Assembly (NCBI RefSeq): GCF_000284315.1
Contig: NC_017094.1
Span: 186,001 to 250,000, forward strand
DNA: 64,000 nt
Origin: Leptospirillum ferrooxidans C2-3
GTDB taxonomy: Bacteria > Nitrospirota > Leptospirillia > Leptospirillales > Leptospirillaceae
Direction: 5' to 3'
Shown here piece by piece: positions 9,055-18,288 of this stretch. Position numbers and translations under genes: made by a program. The number at the start of each line of letters is the position of its first letter. Positions within the stretch are counted from its first letter, which is position 1. The notes under the pieces were generated by a model, which had not been told where the DNA came from, ran no database searches, and worked only from the letters and a program-made list of their open reading frames with translations.

Positions 9055-9558
9055 TTATCTGACCGAAACACCTGTTACGACGAGTGTTCCCATGGATGCC
9101 TTGTAATGAATAACAACTTTCTCCCCGCTCTTGATGTCTTTTGCGGAGATGTGTTTGCGGCCCTTCATGACCATGGTATGGCTGGTGATATCACCACCAA
9201 AAACAATGTCACCACCCTTTTTGCCGAGCGAGCGTGAGGCAACAATGGTCATGGGGGAGGAGTCCCTGTTTACTGCTGTCACGACGCCAACAAAGACTGG
9301 TCCATGATGCCCTTTTTTCTTGGCGGCAACCTTCTTTTTGGCGACAACTTTCTTTTTGGCAGCCACTTTTTTCTTGGCTACAGCAGGTTTTGCTGGGGCT
9401 GCTGGGGCCGCAGGAGCCGCTGCAGGTGCAGTTGCCGCTGGAGCTGCGGTATTGTCCGCAAAAGAAGTCTGAGGAAGACCAAGAATGGAGAGTGATCCGA
9501 TGATTGCCAAGCCGGCCAAGGCGATACGACCTGAACGAGTTACATGAAACTGGGACAT
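9055..9558 (-). CDS. Exported protein with lysine-rich AAKKK repeats
   Basis: 167 aa. The N-terminus looks like a signal peptide (residues 1-34, ending near TSFADN). An Ala/Pro-rich stretch follows, then tandem VAKKK/VAAKKK repeats (about residues 60-82) like those of bacterial histone-H1-like proteins. The C-terminal part (about 85-167) looks like a small beta-rich domain (FVGVVTAVNRDSSPMTIVASRS ... VVIHYKASMGTLVVTGVSV). The start at 9558 has AGGAGG 6 bases upstream; the longer frame to 9627 lacks the signal at its N-terminus. If exported, the basic repeats could bind anionic envelope polymers; this is inference. A 25-bp palindrome lies in its leader. Confidence 0.75.
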   Translation of the reverse strand: MSQFHVTRSGRIALAGLAIIGSLSILGLPQTSFADNTAAPAATAPAAAPAAPAAPAKPAVAKKKVAAKKKVVAKKKVAAKKKGHHGPVFVGVVTAVNRDSSPMTIVASRSLGKKGGDIVFGGDITSHTMVMKGRKHISAKDIKSGEKVVIHYKASMGTLVVTGVSVR

Positions 9559-9614
9559 GAGAGTCCTCCTGAAAGATAAATGGTTTTCTGTTTTCCCCCC
9601 GGGGATTTTTGGTA

Positions 9615-9639
9615 AGTTGGTGAACATTGTTCACCAACT
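9615..9639. promoter_or_regulatory. Perfect 25-bp palindrome (candidate operator)
   Basis: Left arm AGTTGGTGAACA (9615-9626), one central T, right arm TGTTCACCAACT (9628-9639), no mismatch. It lies 57-81 bases upstream of the start of the exported AAKKK protein. The architecture is that of a TetR- or GntR-type operator, or of an RNA hairpin in the leader. No matching regulator gene is adjacent. Confidence 0.6.
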
Positions 9640-10108
9640 CGCTTTTTGTCAGGCTCCCGGGGGACACACCTGCAAAAATGCAGATACGGGAAAGGTGAAG
9701 GTGCATCGAGTAACCGCTGGCCGACCATCCCGTATTCCGATATGAATTCACTAATGGTTACTTCAGAAAGCACTCATTCTGTTTATGACCGACTGTAGTC
9801 TATTCCGGGAATCTACCCCGGACGGCTCTCGGAATTCTAAAATAAATAATATTTAAAACCGATCCATCGTACACCAGAATGCATATCTTGCCAAGATCAC
9901 ATGCTAAAGGAATGCAACATGATGTGCAAGAGCACCTACTAAAAAGAATTTAGAGCAGTTTCTTGGATGAAAAGAGAGATGATCAGCATTGATAGAATGA
10001 ATTCATGAGTCCCTGGTTTTTCGTCCATCTCAAAGCTTTCCGCAAGCCTTTCGGCCATATTGTTTCCCATGATGAACCTTTTGTGTCAAACTGGAAGGGG
10101 TTAAATCA
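9640..10108. other. Gene-free intergenic stretch upstream of rnr
   Basis: Divergent promoter space between the AAKKK protein gene (-) and rnr (+). I see no convincing small ORF or RNA gene. An AT-rich segment near 9838-9860 (aataaataatatttaaaa) could be an UP-like or promoter region. Confidence 0.4.
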
Positions 10109-12409
10109 TTGATTGGAGGCGTTGTGGATCTATTGGAAGGGAATGAAAATCATTCTGGGGAGGAGTCTTTCAGGGATTCTCTTCTATCGTTTTTAAAGGA
10201 AACACCTTCTGTCCCGGTTAGGGAGGAAATTCTCCTTGAAAAATTGAAGAAAGGGAGAAAATCCTTGAAATTGATCCGGTCTGCCATGGATTCACTTCTT
10301 AAAGATGGGGCCATCCTCCAGGTTCCTGGTGCCGGTTTGGCCTTGAAAGAACGGCTTCCTACAGTGACCAAACCATTTCAGGCTCATCCGGACGGGTATG
10401 GGTTTGTTCTGGTTGGAGATGGACAGCCCGACCTTTTTATTCCGGCAGGAATGACCAAAGGAGCAATGCATCAGGACACCGTGGAGGCTGTGAGGACAGG
10501 AACTGACCGCCGAGGCCGCCAGGAGGGAGTGATCCTTTCTGTGGTTGATCGGGCCAGGACCTCTGTGGTGGGTACAGTACATAAGTTCGGAGCAAATACG
10601 ATCGTTCGGCCTCGGGATGCAAAGCTCAAGGCCGATTTTATTCTGGAGCCAAGCGAACCACCCGTCCAGTATTCCGAGGGTGATCTGGTTGTTCTGGAGA
10701 TTACCTCATATCCTGATTCGCTGAATTCCCCCCGGGGTCGAATTTTGGCTCAGTTGGGGCAGGCAGGTGATCCGAAGATCGATACGGAGATCGTTATGGC
10801 CTCCTTCGGTTTGTCGGAGGTGTTTCCTTCGGATGTTGTTCATGAGGCCGAGCGGGTAGCTCAGGAAACACCGATTGCTCCTGGAGATCATCGGGAAGAT
10901 TTCAGGGATTGGGATATTGTCACGATCGATGGGGATAATGCTCGGGATTTTGACGATGCCCTTTCTCTGGTCAGATTGAAGGATGGTTCTTTTGAGGTCG
11001 GTATACATATTGCGGATGTTGCAACTTATGTTCGCGAGGGAACGTCCCTGGACAAGGAAGCTTTCCGTCGGGGGACGAGTGTTTATTTCCCGGACAGGGT
11101 GGTTCCCATGTTTCCGGAGGTCCTCTCAAATGGTGTCCTTTCCCTGAAGCCAGATGAGGACCGGCTTGCCCGAAGCGTTGTCTTGAGGCTCGATCCGCAT
11201 ACTGCAGAAGTTCTCGACTCCAGGATCACTTTGTCTGTGATCAGAAGTCGTATGAGAATGACCTATTCAAAGGTCCATGATGTTCTTCGGGGGGCAAATG
11301 AAGACGCCCGGTATACTCCTTGGACATCTCTTCTCTCTGAACTCTGGTCTGTTGCCCAGATTTTGAGAAAAAAACGATTTTTAGGCGGAAGCCTTGATTT
11401 TGATCTTCCTGAACCTGAAATCATCCTTGATCTGAGGGGTCACCCAATCGATATCGTTCGTTCGCCCAGATATCTTTCCCACCAGTTGATTGAAGAATTC
11501 ATGCTGTTAGCCAATCAGGTCGTTGCCAAAGAATTGGTGATCAGATGGGGTGGAGGAATCTTCCGGGTGCATGAGGCGCCTTCTATTGAGCGGATTTCGG
11601 ATCTGAATCTCTTTTTGGGTGCCCTTGGTCTTGCCATGCCCATCAAGGAAGGTGAGGTTCCCACTTCAAAAACCCTTTCCAGGGTTCTTGAAGCCACCAG
11701 AGGGACCGTTCAGGAGAAAATGGTTCACTTTTCAGTTCTGAGATCTTTGAAACAGGCTCGTTATGATGTAAAGCCACTGGGCCATTTCGGTCTTGCCATG
11801 AGTGATTACACTCATTTCACCTCTCCAATTCGTCGCTATCCGGATCTTGTCGTCCATAGACTTCTTGGTGCCGACCGGTCCAAGCCGTTGAAAGATTCGG
11901 TCAAGACCGATATTTCAAAAGCCGCATCTCATTCTTCAGAACGGGAACGTGCCGCAGTCGATGCAGAAAGAATGTCGATTGACTTCAAGCGCATCCGATT
12001 CCTGGGAGATCATGTTGGAGAGGTTTTTTCAGGGGTCATCTCGGGTGTTGCCGGGTTTGGATTCTTTGTTGAACTTGATGATACTCCGGTGGAGGGGATG
12101 GTTCCCGTTTCTTCGTTATCGGATGATTATTATGTTTTTCAGGAAAAGCATCATAGCCTGAGAGGGGAGAGGACGCGAAAAGTTTACCGAATAGGGGATC
12201 CTGTCTCAGTGAGGATCATGCGTGTTGATCTTGAACGTCTCAAGTGTGAACTTGCCCTTGAAGGAATGGAGGAGTCTGCAGGAAGGCGAAGGAAAAAAAC
12301 GGAGCCTACCCTTGCTGCTGGACTGGTGGCAACAAAACCTAAGACAGAGAGTCCCGATGGGAAAAAAAGCCGACGGGGGAGAAAAGGCCGTCGGAGAAAA
12401 AAAGTCTGA
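10109..12409 (+). CDS. rnr: Ribonuclease R
   Basis: Processive 3'-5' exoribonuclease (RNase II family) for structured RNA and mRNA/tRNA quality control. 766 aa. N-terminal winged-helix region (about 20-80), cold-shock domains, then the catalytic RNB domain with DGDNARDFDDALSL (metal-binding Asp cluster, near residues 272-285), GIHIADVATYV, DRVVPMFPEVLSNGVLSL, and HFTSPIRRYPDLVVHR. An S1 domain follows (about 640-715), then a very basic tail (KKSRRGRKGRRRKK). TTG 10109 has GGAAGGGG 9 bases upstream; GTG 10124 with GGAGG at 4 bases is an alternative start. Confidence 0.96.
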   Translation: MIGGVVDLLEGNENHSGEESFRDSLLSFLKETPSVPVREEILLEKLKKGRKSLKLIRSAMDSLLKDGAILQVPGAGLALKERLPTVTKPFQAHPDGYGFVLVGDGQPDLFIPAGMTKGAMHQDTVEAVRTGTDRRGRQEGVILSVVDRARTSVVGTVHKFGANTIVRPRDAKLKADFILEPSEPPVQYSEGDLVVLEITSYPDSLNSPRGRILAQLGQAGDPKIDTEIVMASFGLSEVFPSDVVHEAERVAQETPIAPGDHREDFRDWDIVTIDGDNARDFDDALSLVRLKDGSFEVGIHIADVATYVREGTSLDKEAFRRGTSVYFPDRVVPMFPEVLSNGVLSLKPDEDRLARSVVLRLDPHTAEVLDSRITLSVIRSRMRMTYSKVHDVLRGANEDARYTPWTSLLSELWSVAQILRKKRFLGGSLDFDLPEPEIILDLRGHPIDIVRSPRYLSHQLIEEFMLLANQVVAKELVIRWGGGIFRVHEAPSIERISDLNLFLGALGLAMPIKEGEVPTSKTLSRVLEATRGTVQEKMVHFSVLRSLKQARYDVKPLGHFGLAMSDYTHFTSPIRRYPDLVVHRLLGADRSKPLKDSVKTDISKAASHSSERERAAVDAERMSIDFKRIRFLGDHVGEVFSGVISGVAGFGFFVELDDTPVEGMVPVSSLSDDYYVFQEKHHSLRGERTRKVYRIGDPVSVRIMRVDLERLKCELALEGMEESAGRRRKKTEPTLAAGLVATKPKTESPDGKKSRRGRKGRRRKKV

Positions 12410-12413
12410 GACG

Positions 12414-12779
12414 CTATTGTTTTGGATTTTCTCCACTGGCCAAAAGGCTTTCCTGGCTTGCGGTCTGGAAGTCTTCCGAGGCCAGCTCATATTGTTTTTG
12501 AGCCTGAACCGGGTTCCCCAGAAGAGAATATTCTTTTCCAGCCCTGATATGTGCATCTGCGGCGTTTGAGTATTTGTTAGCAGCCTCAAGATGGTTTAGA
12601 ATACCCGCTTCCCTATGTGCGGATTTTTCAGTGGCAGTTGCGTCCTGAGCAAATTTTTGTGCGGCTCCGAGATGATCGCCGACAACAGAATTGGTCATTG
12701 CGCAAGATGTTATCGGAAAAACGAGAGCCATAAGGGTAATCATGTGAGCGTAGCGGGACTTTTTTCCTTGACTTTGCAT
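12414..12779 (-). CDS. Small helical lipoprotein of unknown function
   Basis: 121 aa. The signal ends in the lipobox ITSC (Cys about 26). The rest is alpha-helical and rich in Ala, Gln and Lys (AAQKFAQDATATEK, AANKYSNAADAHIRAGKEY), resembling a short TPR-like or coiled protein. ATG 12779 starts the signal; a longer frame to 12884 gives a non-signal N-terminus. It is convergent with rnr, whose stop lies only 4 bases away. No family recognised. Confidence 0.7.
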   Translation of the reverse strand: MQSQGKKSRYAHMITLMALVFPITSCAMTNSVVGDHLGAAQKFAQDATATEKSAHREAGILNHLEAANKYSNAADAHIRAGKEYSLLGNPVQAQKQYELASEDFQTASQESLLASGENPKQ

Positions 12780-12946
12780 ATGGCCGTCCTGTCTGGTTTG
12801 TTTTTTGGAAATGGGTTGGAATCGTTCCGACTGACTGTGATGGCCGTGGAGCCAGATACATTGTATGATAAAATGATCAAACAATCGCGTTGATTATGCC
12901 ATATGTCGGTGAGTGAGACAAGAATCGACAGGTCTTCCAGAGGATT

Positions 12947-14131
12947 ATGAAACCTTTTAAACAAATAATGATTGCTTTTCCGGAAGCGGTGAGAGGGCTG
13001 TTTTTTGCTCTTCTTCTGCTTGTTGGTGGCTGTGAGGTCTTTGTCCCCCCCCCGGTGTATCCAACAATGCAAGCCGAATCCTACAAGCTGTCGATGATGA
13101 GCGGAAAGTCCATTCAGGGACTTTCTGTCACGGCAAGGACATGTTCCTCCAGATATATGGATATCCGTATCAAATGGCCAGCTGGATCAAGTCATGGCCG
13201 GGAGATCAGGATAGATAAGGTTTGGTCGGCGGGAACCGTCCATAATGAGTTGGCAAAGGATCTTTCTTTGCACGCAACCCTCTTGACCAGATCTTCTGAA
13301 GGAACACACCGGATCAGTCTGAGGGGAATTGTCCGGTTCTCCAATCTTTCTGTCTGCCAGATGGAGTCAGCTGTGCTGGTTGCCAGCTCTGATGATTCTG
13401 TTGTGGAGCCGCCAATCTATTTTCTGATGGTTGATTCTCCTTTGCATAAGGATCCCTGGGCACCCAGGGTCATTATTTATACCGGCTACAAGGAGAGGCT
13501 CAACGAGTTTTTTACGGTTATCGGCCCCATCCCTTTTCAGACATCTCAAAATGCTCCAATGAATCCGGTTGTTTTGGAGAATGGTGTGGCCGTTCCACAG
13601 GCAGATCTCCGGGGGGCAACCTCGACCGGACTTGATGGGCGCCTACATATGCGGTTGTGGCTGAAGTCCCGGCATAGTCCCATTGATATTTCAGGAAATG
13701 CTGACGAGGGGATCTTTTTTTCCACTAATCCGCATATGAAGGGAGTCGGAATCCTTTTGCCGGCGACTCATCCATTGGCAATCTATCCGCTTGAGCGTTA
13801 CCATTTTGTTTTGGGGGGAGGGTTGTTGGTTGAGGGCCCATTGGGCATTGATGGTGTCATCCGTTTTGACCGGGAGGCAGGCGTGTTTGAACTCAATGGG
13901 CAAGTCAATCAGGCGGGTTCAGTCATCAGGGGATTTCGAACCAATGGGCGCTTTGAAACGGGTTCCCGATCACGGTTCAAACTGTCTGGCGAGATAGACC
14001 TTTCTTTTCACTTCAATCATCAAATTATCAAACTTGCAATGTTTCCGGGGCGAGACGGAAAAACCTACTGGATTGGTGGATTGAATGAAAACCTTCTGGG
14101 AATGGCCATTCCGGAAGACTCAAAAGGGTAA
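12947..14131 (+). CDS. Large lipoprotein of unknown function
   Basis: 394 aa. A basic N-terminus precedes a hydrophobic segment (about residues 16-28) ending in lipobox VGGC (Cys about 29), followed by a PPP-containing linker. The mature part is predicted beta-rich (LRGIVRFSNLSVCQMESAVL, LHMRLWLKSRHSPIDISG, FELNGQVNQAGSVIRGF) with no motif I recognise. The repeated short strands near the end suggest an outer-envelope or assembly role, but this is inference. The next gene is a small membrane protein on the same strand. Confidence 0.7.
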   Translation: MKPFKQIMIAFPEAVRGLFFALLLLVGGCEVFVPPPVYPTMQAESYKLSMMSGKSIQGLSVTARTCSSRYMDIRIKWPAGSSHGREIRIDKVWSAGTVHNELAKDLSLHATLLTRSSEGTHRISLRGIVRFSNLSVCQMESAVLVASSDDSVVEPPIYFLMVDSPLHKDPWAPRVIIYTGYKERLNEFFTVIGPIPFQTSQNAPMNPVVLENGVAVPQADLRGATSTGLDGRLHMRLWLKSRHSPIDISGNADEGIFFSTNPHMKGVGILLPATHPLAIYPLERYHFVLGGGLLVEGPLGIDGVIRFDREAGVFELNGQVNQAGSVIRGFRTNGRFETGSRSRFKLSGEIDLSFHFNHQIIKLAMFPGRDGKTYWIGGLNENLLGMAIPEDSKG

Positions 14132-14195
14132 CCTGTCTCACCCCGATGGGGCGGGTTGGCCTCTGGACCCTGAACCTTAATCAATGAGGGAAACA

Positions 14196-14384
14196 ATGGA
14201 TGATTTGGATCATTTTGGGGAAGGTCCACCACCCCCCCCGGACATGAGCAAGACCCGTTCAAGGGTAGTTTCAATCCTTTTCAGGATGTTTACCCTTTTG
14301 GAATTTGGTTTTTTGGGGTTCATTCTTTTTGATTTATTCCGGAAGTATATCATTACCGGAAATTTGGACTGGTGGAAAAAATAG
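14196..14384 (+). CDS. Small single-pass membrane protein with pentaproline
   Basis: 62 aa. An acidic N-terminus with GEGPPPPPDM is followed by a basic patch (SKTRSRV) and one transmembrane helix (about residues 27-48). The C-terminus is NLDWWKK. ATG 14196 has GAGGG 5 bases upstream and is better supported than ATG 14184, which has no ribosome site. The upstream lipoprotein gene ends 64 bases before. Function unknown. Confidence 0.6.
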   Translation: MDDLDHFGEGPPPPPDMSKTRSRVVSILFRMFTLLEFGFLGFILFDLFRKYIITGNLDWWKK

Positions 14385-14480
14385 CGCTCAATACCAGTGA
14401 ACGGCAAAGCATTGAAGCAATAGAGGCAGGGCGGGCGGCCCCCCCTGCCAACTTGCCGGAGACCGCGATGGTATTTCCTT

Positions 14481-14768
14481 TTATTTAAGTCTGGAAATGG
14501 CGTTGTTCAATCCTGTCTTGAGGTCAGACAGCATTTGATCTGCCGTCACTTTAATCTTTTCCCAGTTCTCTGTGGTGGATTCATCGAGCTCTTTTATTTT
14601 CTGAAGGACATCATCCTGTTTTTCTTTGAGTGCATCGAGTTCTTTGGAATACTTGAGCTTCATGTCTGCTCCCTTGTTCTCGATCTTGGCATTCAATAGG
14701 TTGATTTGAGCATTCCACTCTTTGATCTGGGCATTTAGTTTTTGTTTGTAAGCTTCTTTTGAGTCCAT
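14481..14768 (-). CDS. Coiled-coil protein, about 95 aa
   Basis: The predicted protein is almost wholly helical with heptad-like spacing (IKEWNAQINLLNAKIENKGADMKLKYSKELDALKEKQDDVLQKIKEL), then a short C-terminal helix (MLSDLKTGLNNAISRLK). No signal peptide is visible. The start at 14768 has GGGAGGAAAAC before ATG; longer frames lack a ribosome site. It resembles small coiled-coil stress proteins found next to envelope genes, but I cannot assign a family. Confidence 0.7.
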   Translation of the reverse strand: MDSKEAYKQKLNAQIKEWNAQINLLNAKIENKGADMKLKYSKELDALKEKQDDVLQKIKELDESTTENWEKIKVTADQMLSDLKTGLNNAISRLK

Positions 14769-15137
14769 GTTTTCCTCCCGAATTTGTCCGAAAAGGACCA
14801 TTGTTCATTGCGTTTTAAAAGAGACCGGCTCCGGTGCTTTTCAAGCGCAAACCTCTTTATCGGAGAATCATTCCAACTCTTCAAAAAAGAACGAAATTGC
14901 GATTTTTCATAGTGCGGTGCTATTTTTTAATGGAACAGTCCGCTCCCTTCGGAGATTCTTTGGATGGGACATGCCGCCGCATTGAACAGAAACTGATGGG
15001 ATTTCATGAAACATTATGACACATTCTGTGGTTTCAGAGATTTTTCGTTTATATGTTTGAATTTCGGGAAGCAAATATTTTAATTTTCGATTTTACGGTC
15101 TGGGCAATGCTGAGCTCGGATTTGGAGGAGGTATTAT
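14769..15137. other. Intergenic stretch between coiled-coil gene and tRNA-fMet
   Basis: AT-rich DNA that must hold the promoter of the coiled-coil gene (-) and the end of the tRNA transcript (-). No supported ORF or RNA seen. Confidence 0.4.
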
Positions 15138-15214
<77 letters not shown>

Positions 15215-15219
15215 GGAGT

Positions 15220-15248
15220 AATATAGGTGAATATTGGTTTAAAGTCAA
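15220..15248 (-). promoter_or_regulatory. Sigma-70-type promoter of tRNA-fMet
   Basis: On the minus strand, -35 TTGACT (15243-15248) and -10 TATATT (15220-15225) are separated by exactly 17 bases. The mature tRNA begins 5 bases after the -10 hexamer, so transcription should start at or just inside the tRNA 5' end. Confidence 0.8.
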
Positions 15249-15317
15249 GGATCCCCTTGTGTTTTTCTCTTCTCAGGGGGGGATTTTTAGGTTGAAGATG
15301 AAACGGAAAGGGTTGCT

Positions 15318-16718
15318 TTGATTGTCGAAGGTCTGGATCGTTCTTTTGATTTGATTGTTATTGGCGGTGGTCCGGCAGGATATATGGGAGCCCTCCGGGC
15401 AAGTGAACTGGGCATGCGTGTTGCTCTTGTGGAGTCTCGAAAGGTGGGGGGGGTGTGTCTCCATCAGGGTTGTATTCCGACAAAGTCCCTGCTGGAAGTC
15501 TCCTCTCTTATCCAAAAAACCGCTACACCCACGAATGGCCTTTATTATGACCCTCCAAAGATCAAGCATGACGAAGTTGTGGCTTTTGGCCAGTCCGTCA
15601 TCAATCGTCTTCACCAGGGAATCAAGCATTTGCTGAAAACCGCAGGGGTCATGACATTTGAGTCTTCAGGCTCTCTTTTGGGTACAGGTAAAGTGGTCCT
15701 TTCGGAGGGGCTCTCCCCTCTTGTCCTGCATGCCAAAAATATTCTTTTGGCAACAGGTTCTCGTCCCAAGTCATTTCCTGGTCTTCCATTCGATCACGAA
15801 CGGGTGATCGACAGTTCGGATGCCCTTTTGTTAAATCCAGCCGGAAAAAAGATCGGAATCCTTGGTGGAGGTGTTGTCGGGGTTGAGTTTTCACAGATTT
15901 TTACCTCCCTTGGAGGGAGTGTCACGATTTTGGAGAGGGAGCCAACCCTATTGCCTGGCGAAGACTCCGAACTGGTTTCGATCCTGTCGCGGGAACTCGA
16001 CCGCCAGGGCGTGGTCTTAAAATGCGGGATTTCTATCAGGGACGTTGTCCGGACGGATCAAAATGTTTCTCTTTCCCTGAAACCATCGAATTCCTCAACG
16101 GAATCACCTCCTGAGGATCTTTCGTTTGATTATCTCCTTGTGGCGATTGGCCGAGTCCCAAACACAGAAACTCTGGGTCTTGATTCGGTGGGGCTTACAG
16201 TCTCTACTGGCGGGTTTGTTTTGGTGAATGGCTCAGGGTGGACCGGTGTTGAGGGTCTTTATGCGGCTGGTGATCTGGTTGGTGGGGCCATGCTTGCTCA
16301 TGCTGCCACCCATGAAGCGATCGTTAGTGTCGAACATATGGCTGGTCTGAACCCTCCTCCGAATGACCCCAATACTGTCCCCCGGGTGGTTTACACCCAT
16401 CCGGAACTTGTCTCAGTGGGGATGACCCTTGAACAGGCGAGAAAAAAAGGATTCCAGGCAATACTGAAGAAGTTTCCGATGATGGCAAACGGTCGTTCCT
16501 TGATTCACGGAGACAGAAGAGGAATTGTGAAGATGGTTGTCGATGAAGAGTCCGGAGCGTTGTTGGGGTTCGGAGGTGTGGGACCTGGTTTGTCGGAAAT
16601 CCTTCCGGTTGCGACCCTTGCCATTGGTTTGCCAGATGGTGCGGATCGATTGTCCCACTCGATTTTCCCTCACCCAACGGTCGCCGAAACAATATGGGAC
16701 GCATTAAAAAGCCGTTAA
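15318..16718 (+). CDS. lpdA: Dihydrolipoamide dehydrogenase (L-protein/E3)
   Basis: Flavoprotein that reoxidises dihydrolipoyl groups with NAD+, shared by the glycine cleavage system and 2-oxoacid dehydrogenases. 466 aa. FAD motif VIGGGPAGY near residue 16, redox disulfide GGVCLHQGCIPTKSLL near 47, NAD motif GILGGGVVGVEFSQIF near 180, FAD motif GLYAAGDLVGG near 318, and C-terminal HPTVAE with the catalytic His-Glu. TTG start with AAAGGG 6 bases before. No E1/E2 genes are adjacent; the gcv operon at 57-63 kb is the nearest likely partner. Confidence 0.93.
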   Translation: MIVEGLDRSFDLIVIGGGPAGYMGALRASELGMRVALVESRKVGGVCLHQGCIPTKSLLEVSSLIQKTATPTNGLYYDPPKIKHDEVVAFGQSVINRLHQGIKHLLKTAGVMTFESSGSLLGTGKVVLSEGLSPLVLHAKNILLATGSRPKSFPGLPFDHERVIDSSDALLLNPAGKKIGILGGGVVGVEFSQIFTSLGGSVTILEREPTLLPGEDSELVSILSRELDRQGVVLKCGISIRDVVRTDQNVSLSLKPSNSSTESPPEDLSFDYLLVAIGRVPNTETLGLDSVGLTVSTGGFVLVNGSGWTGVEGLYAAGDLVGGAMLAHAATHEAIVSVEHMAGLNPPPNDPNTVPRVVYTHPELVSVGMTLEQARKKGFQAILKKFPMMANGRSLIHGDRRGIVKMVVDEESGALLGFGGVGPGLSEILPVATLAIGLPDGADRLSHSIFPHPTVAETIWDALKSR

Positions 16719-16896
16719 TCTTCGATTGGACGACCTTTTGGGGTTTTGCTGGAGCCCTTTTGTGGTAGCATGGCGGTATACAATCTTTCGATGTCCATTT
16801 GACAAGGGGCCTTCAGCTTAAACCTTCTACCATTTTTCGAAGAGGCATCGGGTATGGCGGTTGTTCTAAACATTTTATCTGACGGAGAATAAAGGA

Positions 16897-18288
16897 TTGG
16901 GATTTTATATCTACTCCCGATCCATCAGGGATACCGCTCCGCATAAAAAAATTCTCGACCTGATTGTTGTCGATCCCCGAATAGCTTGTTTCATCGTTGA
17001 CGGGGATGGGAAAATTGTTCTGTTCAATGATACCCTTTCCTTTCACATTCAGGTTGGTTTCAAGTTTTTAGCCAGAAAACCCTATGAAGATGTTTTTGAA
17101 ATTCTGGATTCCCAAAAAGGGGGGGCCCAGGGAGATCCTCATCATTTTGAGGAAAAGTTTGGCATAAGGGAGTTCCGTAATTTTGGAAAAAAGGGTGTTC
17201 TTCTCATGAAGAGCTATCCCCTCGGTCATTTGCCATCACCCGTAGCGATCTACTTTCTCTCCAGGGAGGAGTTTCTTCCTTCAGAAAAAGAAATTTCCTC
17301 GACATTTCTTCCTTACCTTGCGCGGATGGCGGAAAAGCTTCAGCGTCCTGTCGGCAATATCCTTATGGGTAGCCATGACACAATGAGCATTGACAACCTT
17401 TCCCAGGGGTTGTTGACGACTCTTCCTGCAGCGTATCAGCTCATTAGGGTTTTTATGGCGGATGCGACATCCATGAGCGATTCAAGCCACTTTATCCGGA
17501 TGGTGTATGAAGGCCCTCCCGAGAGCATGCGACAAAGTACTGAGGGTGTTCTTTACGGAGATACCGTTTACTTCCGCACGCTTTCGGCTTCAATCGTCCG
17601 ACCGGCTCTTGTTGCCCATTCGGATCAATTGTGGAAGCACGAGGTTCTCCTTCCCTGCAACTGGTACCTTCATGTCTTTGCCTGGATAGGGATCCCGCTG
17701 ATCTCTTTCGATGTCTGGAAAGAGCCCCTTCGGATCCGTTGGCAGGAGATGGTTTCTGCCTGCGGATTTGAAATGGGAGAGTTCAGGAGCAAGGCTGGAT
17801 TGCTTCCCTTCTATCAGATTGATGAACAGGGCATTTTTGATCGGGAAAGTCTGATCTTGGCCATGGAACACATGATCGGCCAGTCTCCTGTGCGCCCTTT
17901 TTCGATGATTCTTTTTCGATTGAAGTTCCAGGAGATTCAGGATGAGTTTATTGATTTCCTGAAAAAAGCCAGAAGAAGCTCTGATCTTATCGGTAAAATT
18001 GATGAGGGAATTGTTATGATTTATCCTGATGTGGGGGACGGTGTTTCAACGAGTGTCGAGATCCGTTATAAGGGTATATTGGAACGATTGAGCCTTACGG
18101 ATTATCGCTTCCAGTGCAATCTCTCGAAGCATTCCTTTCCGTCTTCCAACTGGACCGGGGAGGAGCTTTTAGGTCAGCTGGTCAAGACTGAATCGATTCA
18201 GGTCAAGCCTCTGGAACATGCAGACAGGGAAATCCCCCAATTTGAAGATTGGTTTAAACGATTCCTTCTGTTAAAGGATTTTGATTGA
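16897..18288 (+). CDS. Sensor-like protein with a degenerate GGDEF domain
   Basis: 463 aa, no signal peptide. Residues about 18-110 look PAS-like (LIVVDPRIACFIVDGDGKIVLFNDT). The middle could be GAF-like. The C-terminal part (from about 310) aligns in outline with a diguanylate cyclase: FDRESLILAMEHM, then PFSMILFRL, then RSSDLIGKIDEGIVMIYPD. The last segment occupies the place of R..D..gR.GGDEF, but GGDEF is replaced by IDEGI, so no cyclase activity is expected. The start is TTG with GGAG about 9 bases upstream. It overlaps the phosphoesterase gene (TGATG). Family assignment is inference. Confidence 0.65.
   Translation: MGFYIYSRSIRDTAPHKKILDLIVVDPRIACFIVDGDGKIVLFNDTLSFHIQVGFKFLARKPYEDVFEILDSQKGGAQGDPHHFEEKFGIREFRNFGKKGVLLMKSYPLGHLPSPVAIYFLSREEFLPSEKEISSTFLPYLARMAEKLQRPVGNILMGSHDTMSIDNLSQGLLTTLPAAYQLIRVFMADATSMSDSSHFIRMVYEGPPESMRQSTEGVLYGDTVYFRTLSASIVRPALVAHSDQLWKHEVLLPCNWYLHVFAWIGIPLISFDVWKEPLRIRWQEMVSACGFEMGEFRSKAGLLPFYQIDEQGIFDRESLILAMEHMIGQSPVRPFSMILFRLKFQEIQDEFIDFLKKARRSSDLIGKIDEGIVMIYPDVGDGVSTSVEIRYKGILERLSLTDYRFQCNLSKHSFPSSNWTGEELLGQLVKTESIQVKPLEHADREIPQFEDWFKRFLLLKDFD

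Noticed and set aside
15261-15292. CCCCT...AGGGG hairpin followed by ATTTTT
   Set aside because: Short stem with a 16-base loop and no + strand gene upstream to terminate; likely chance.
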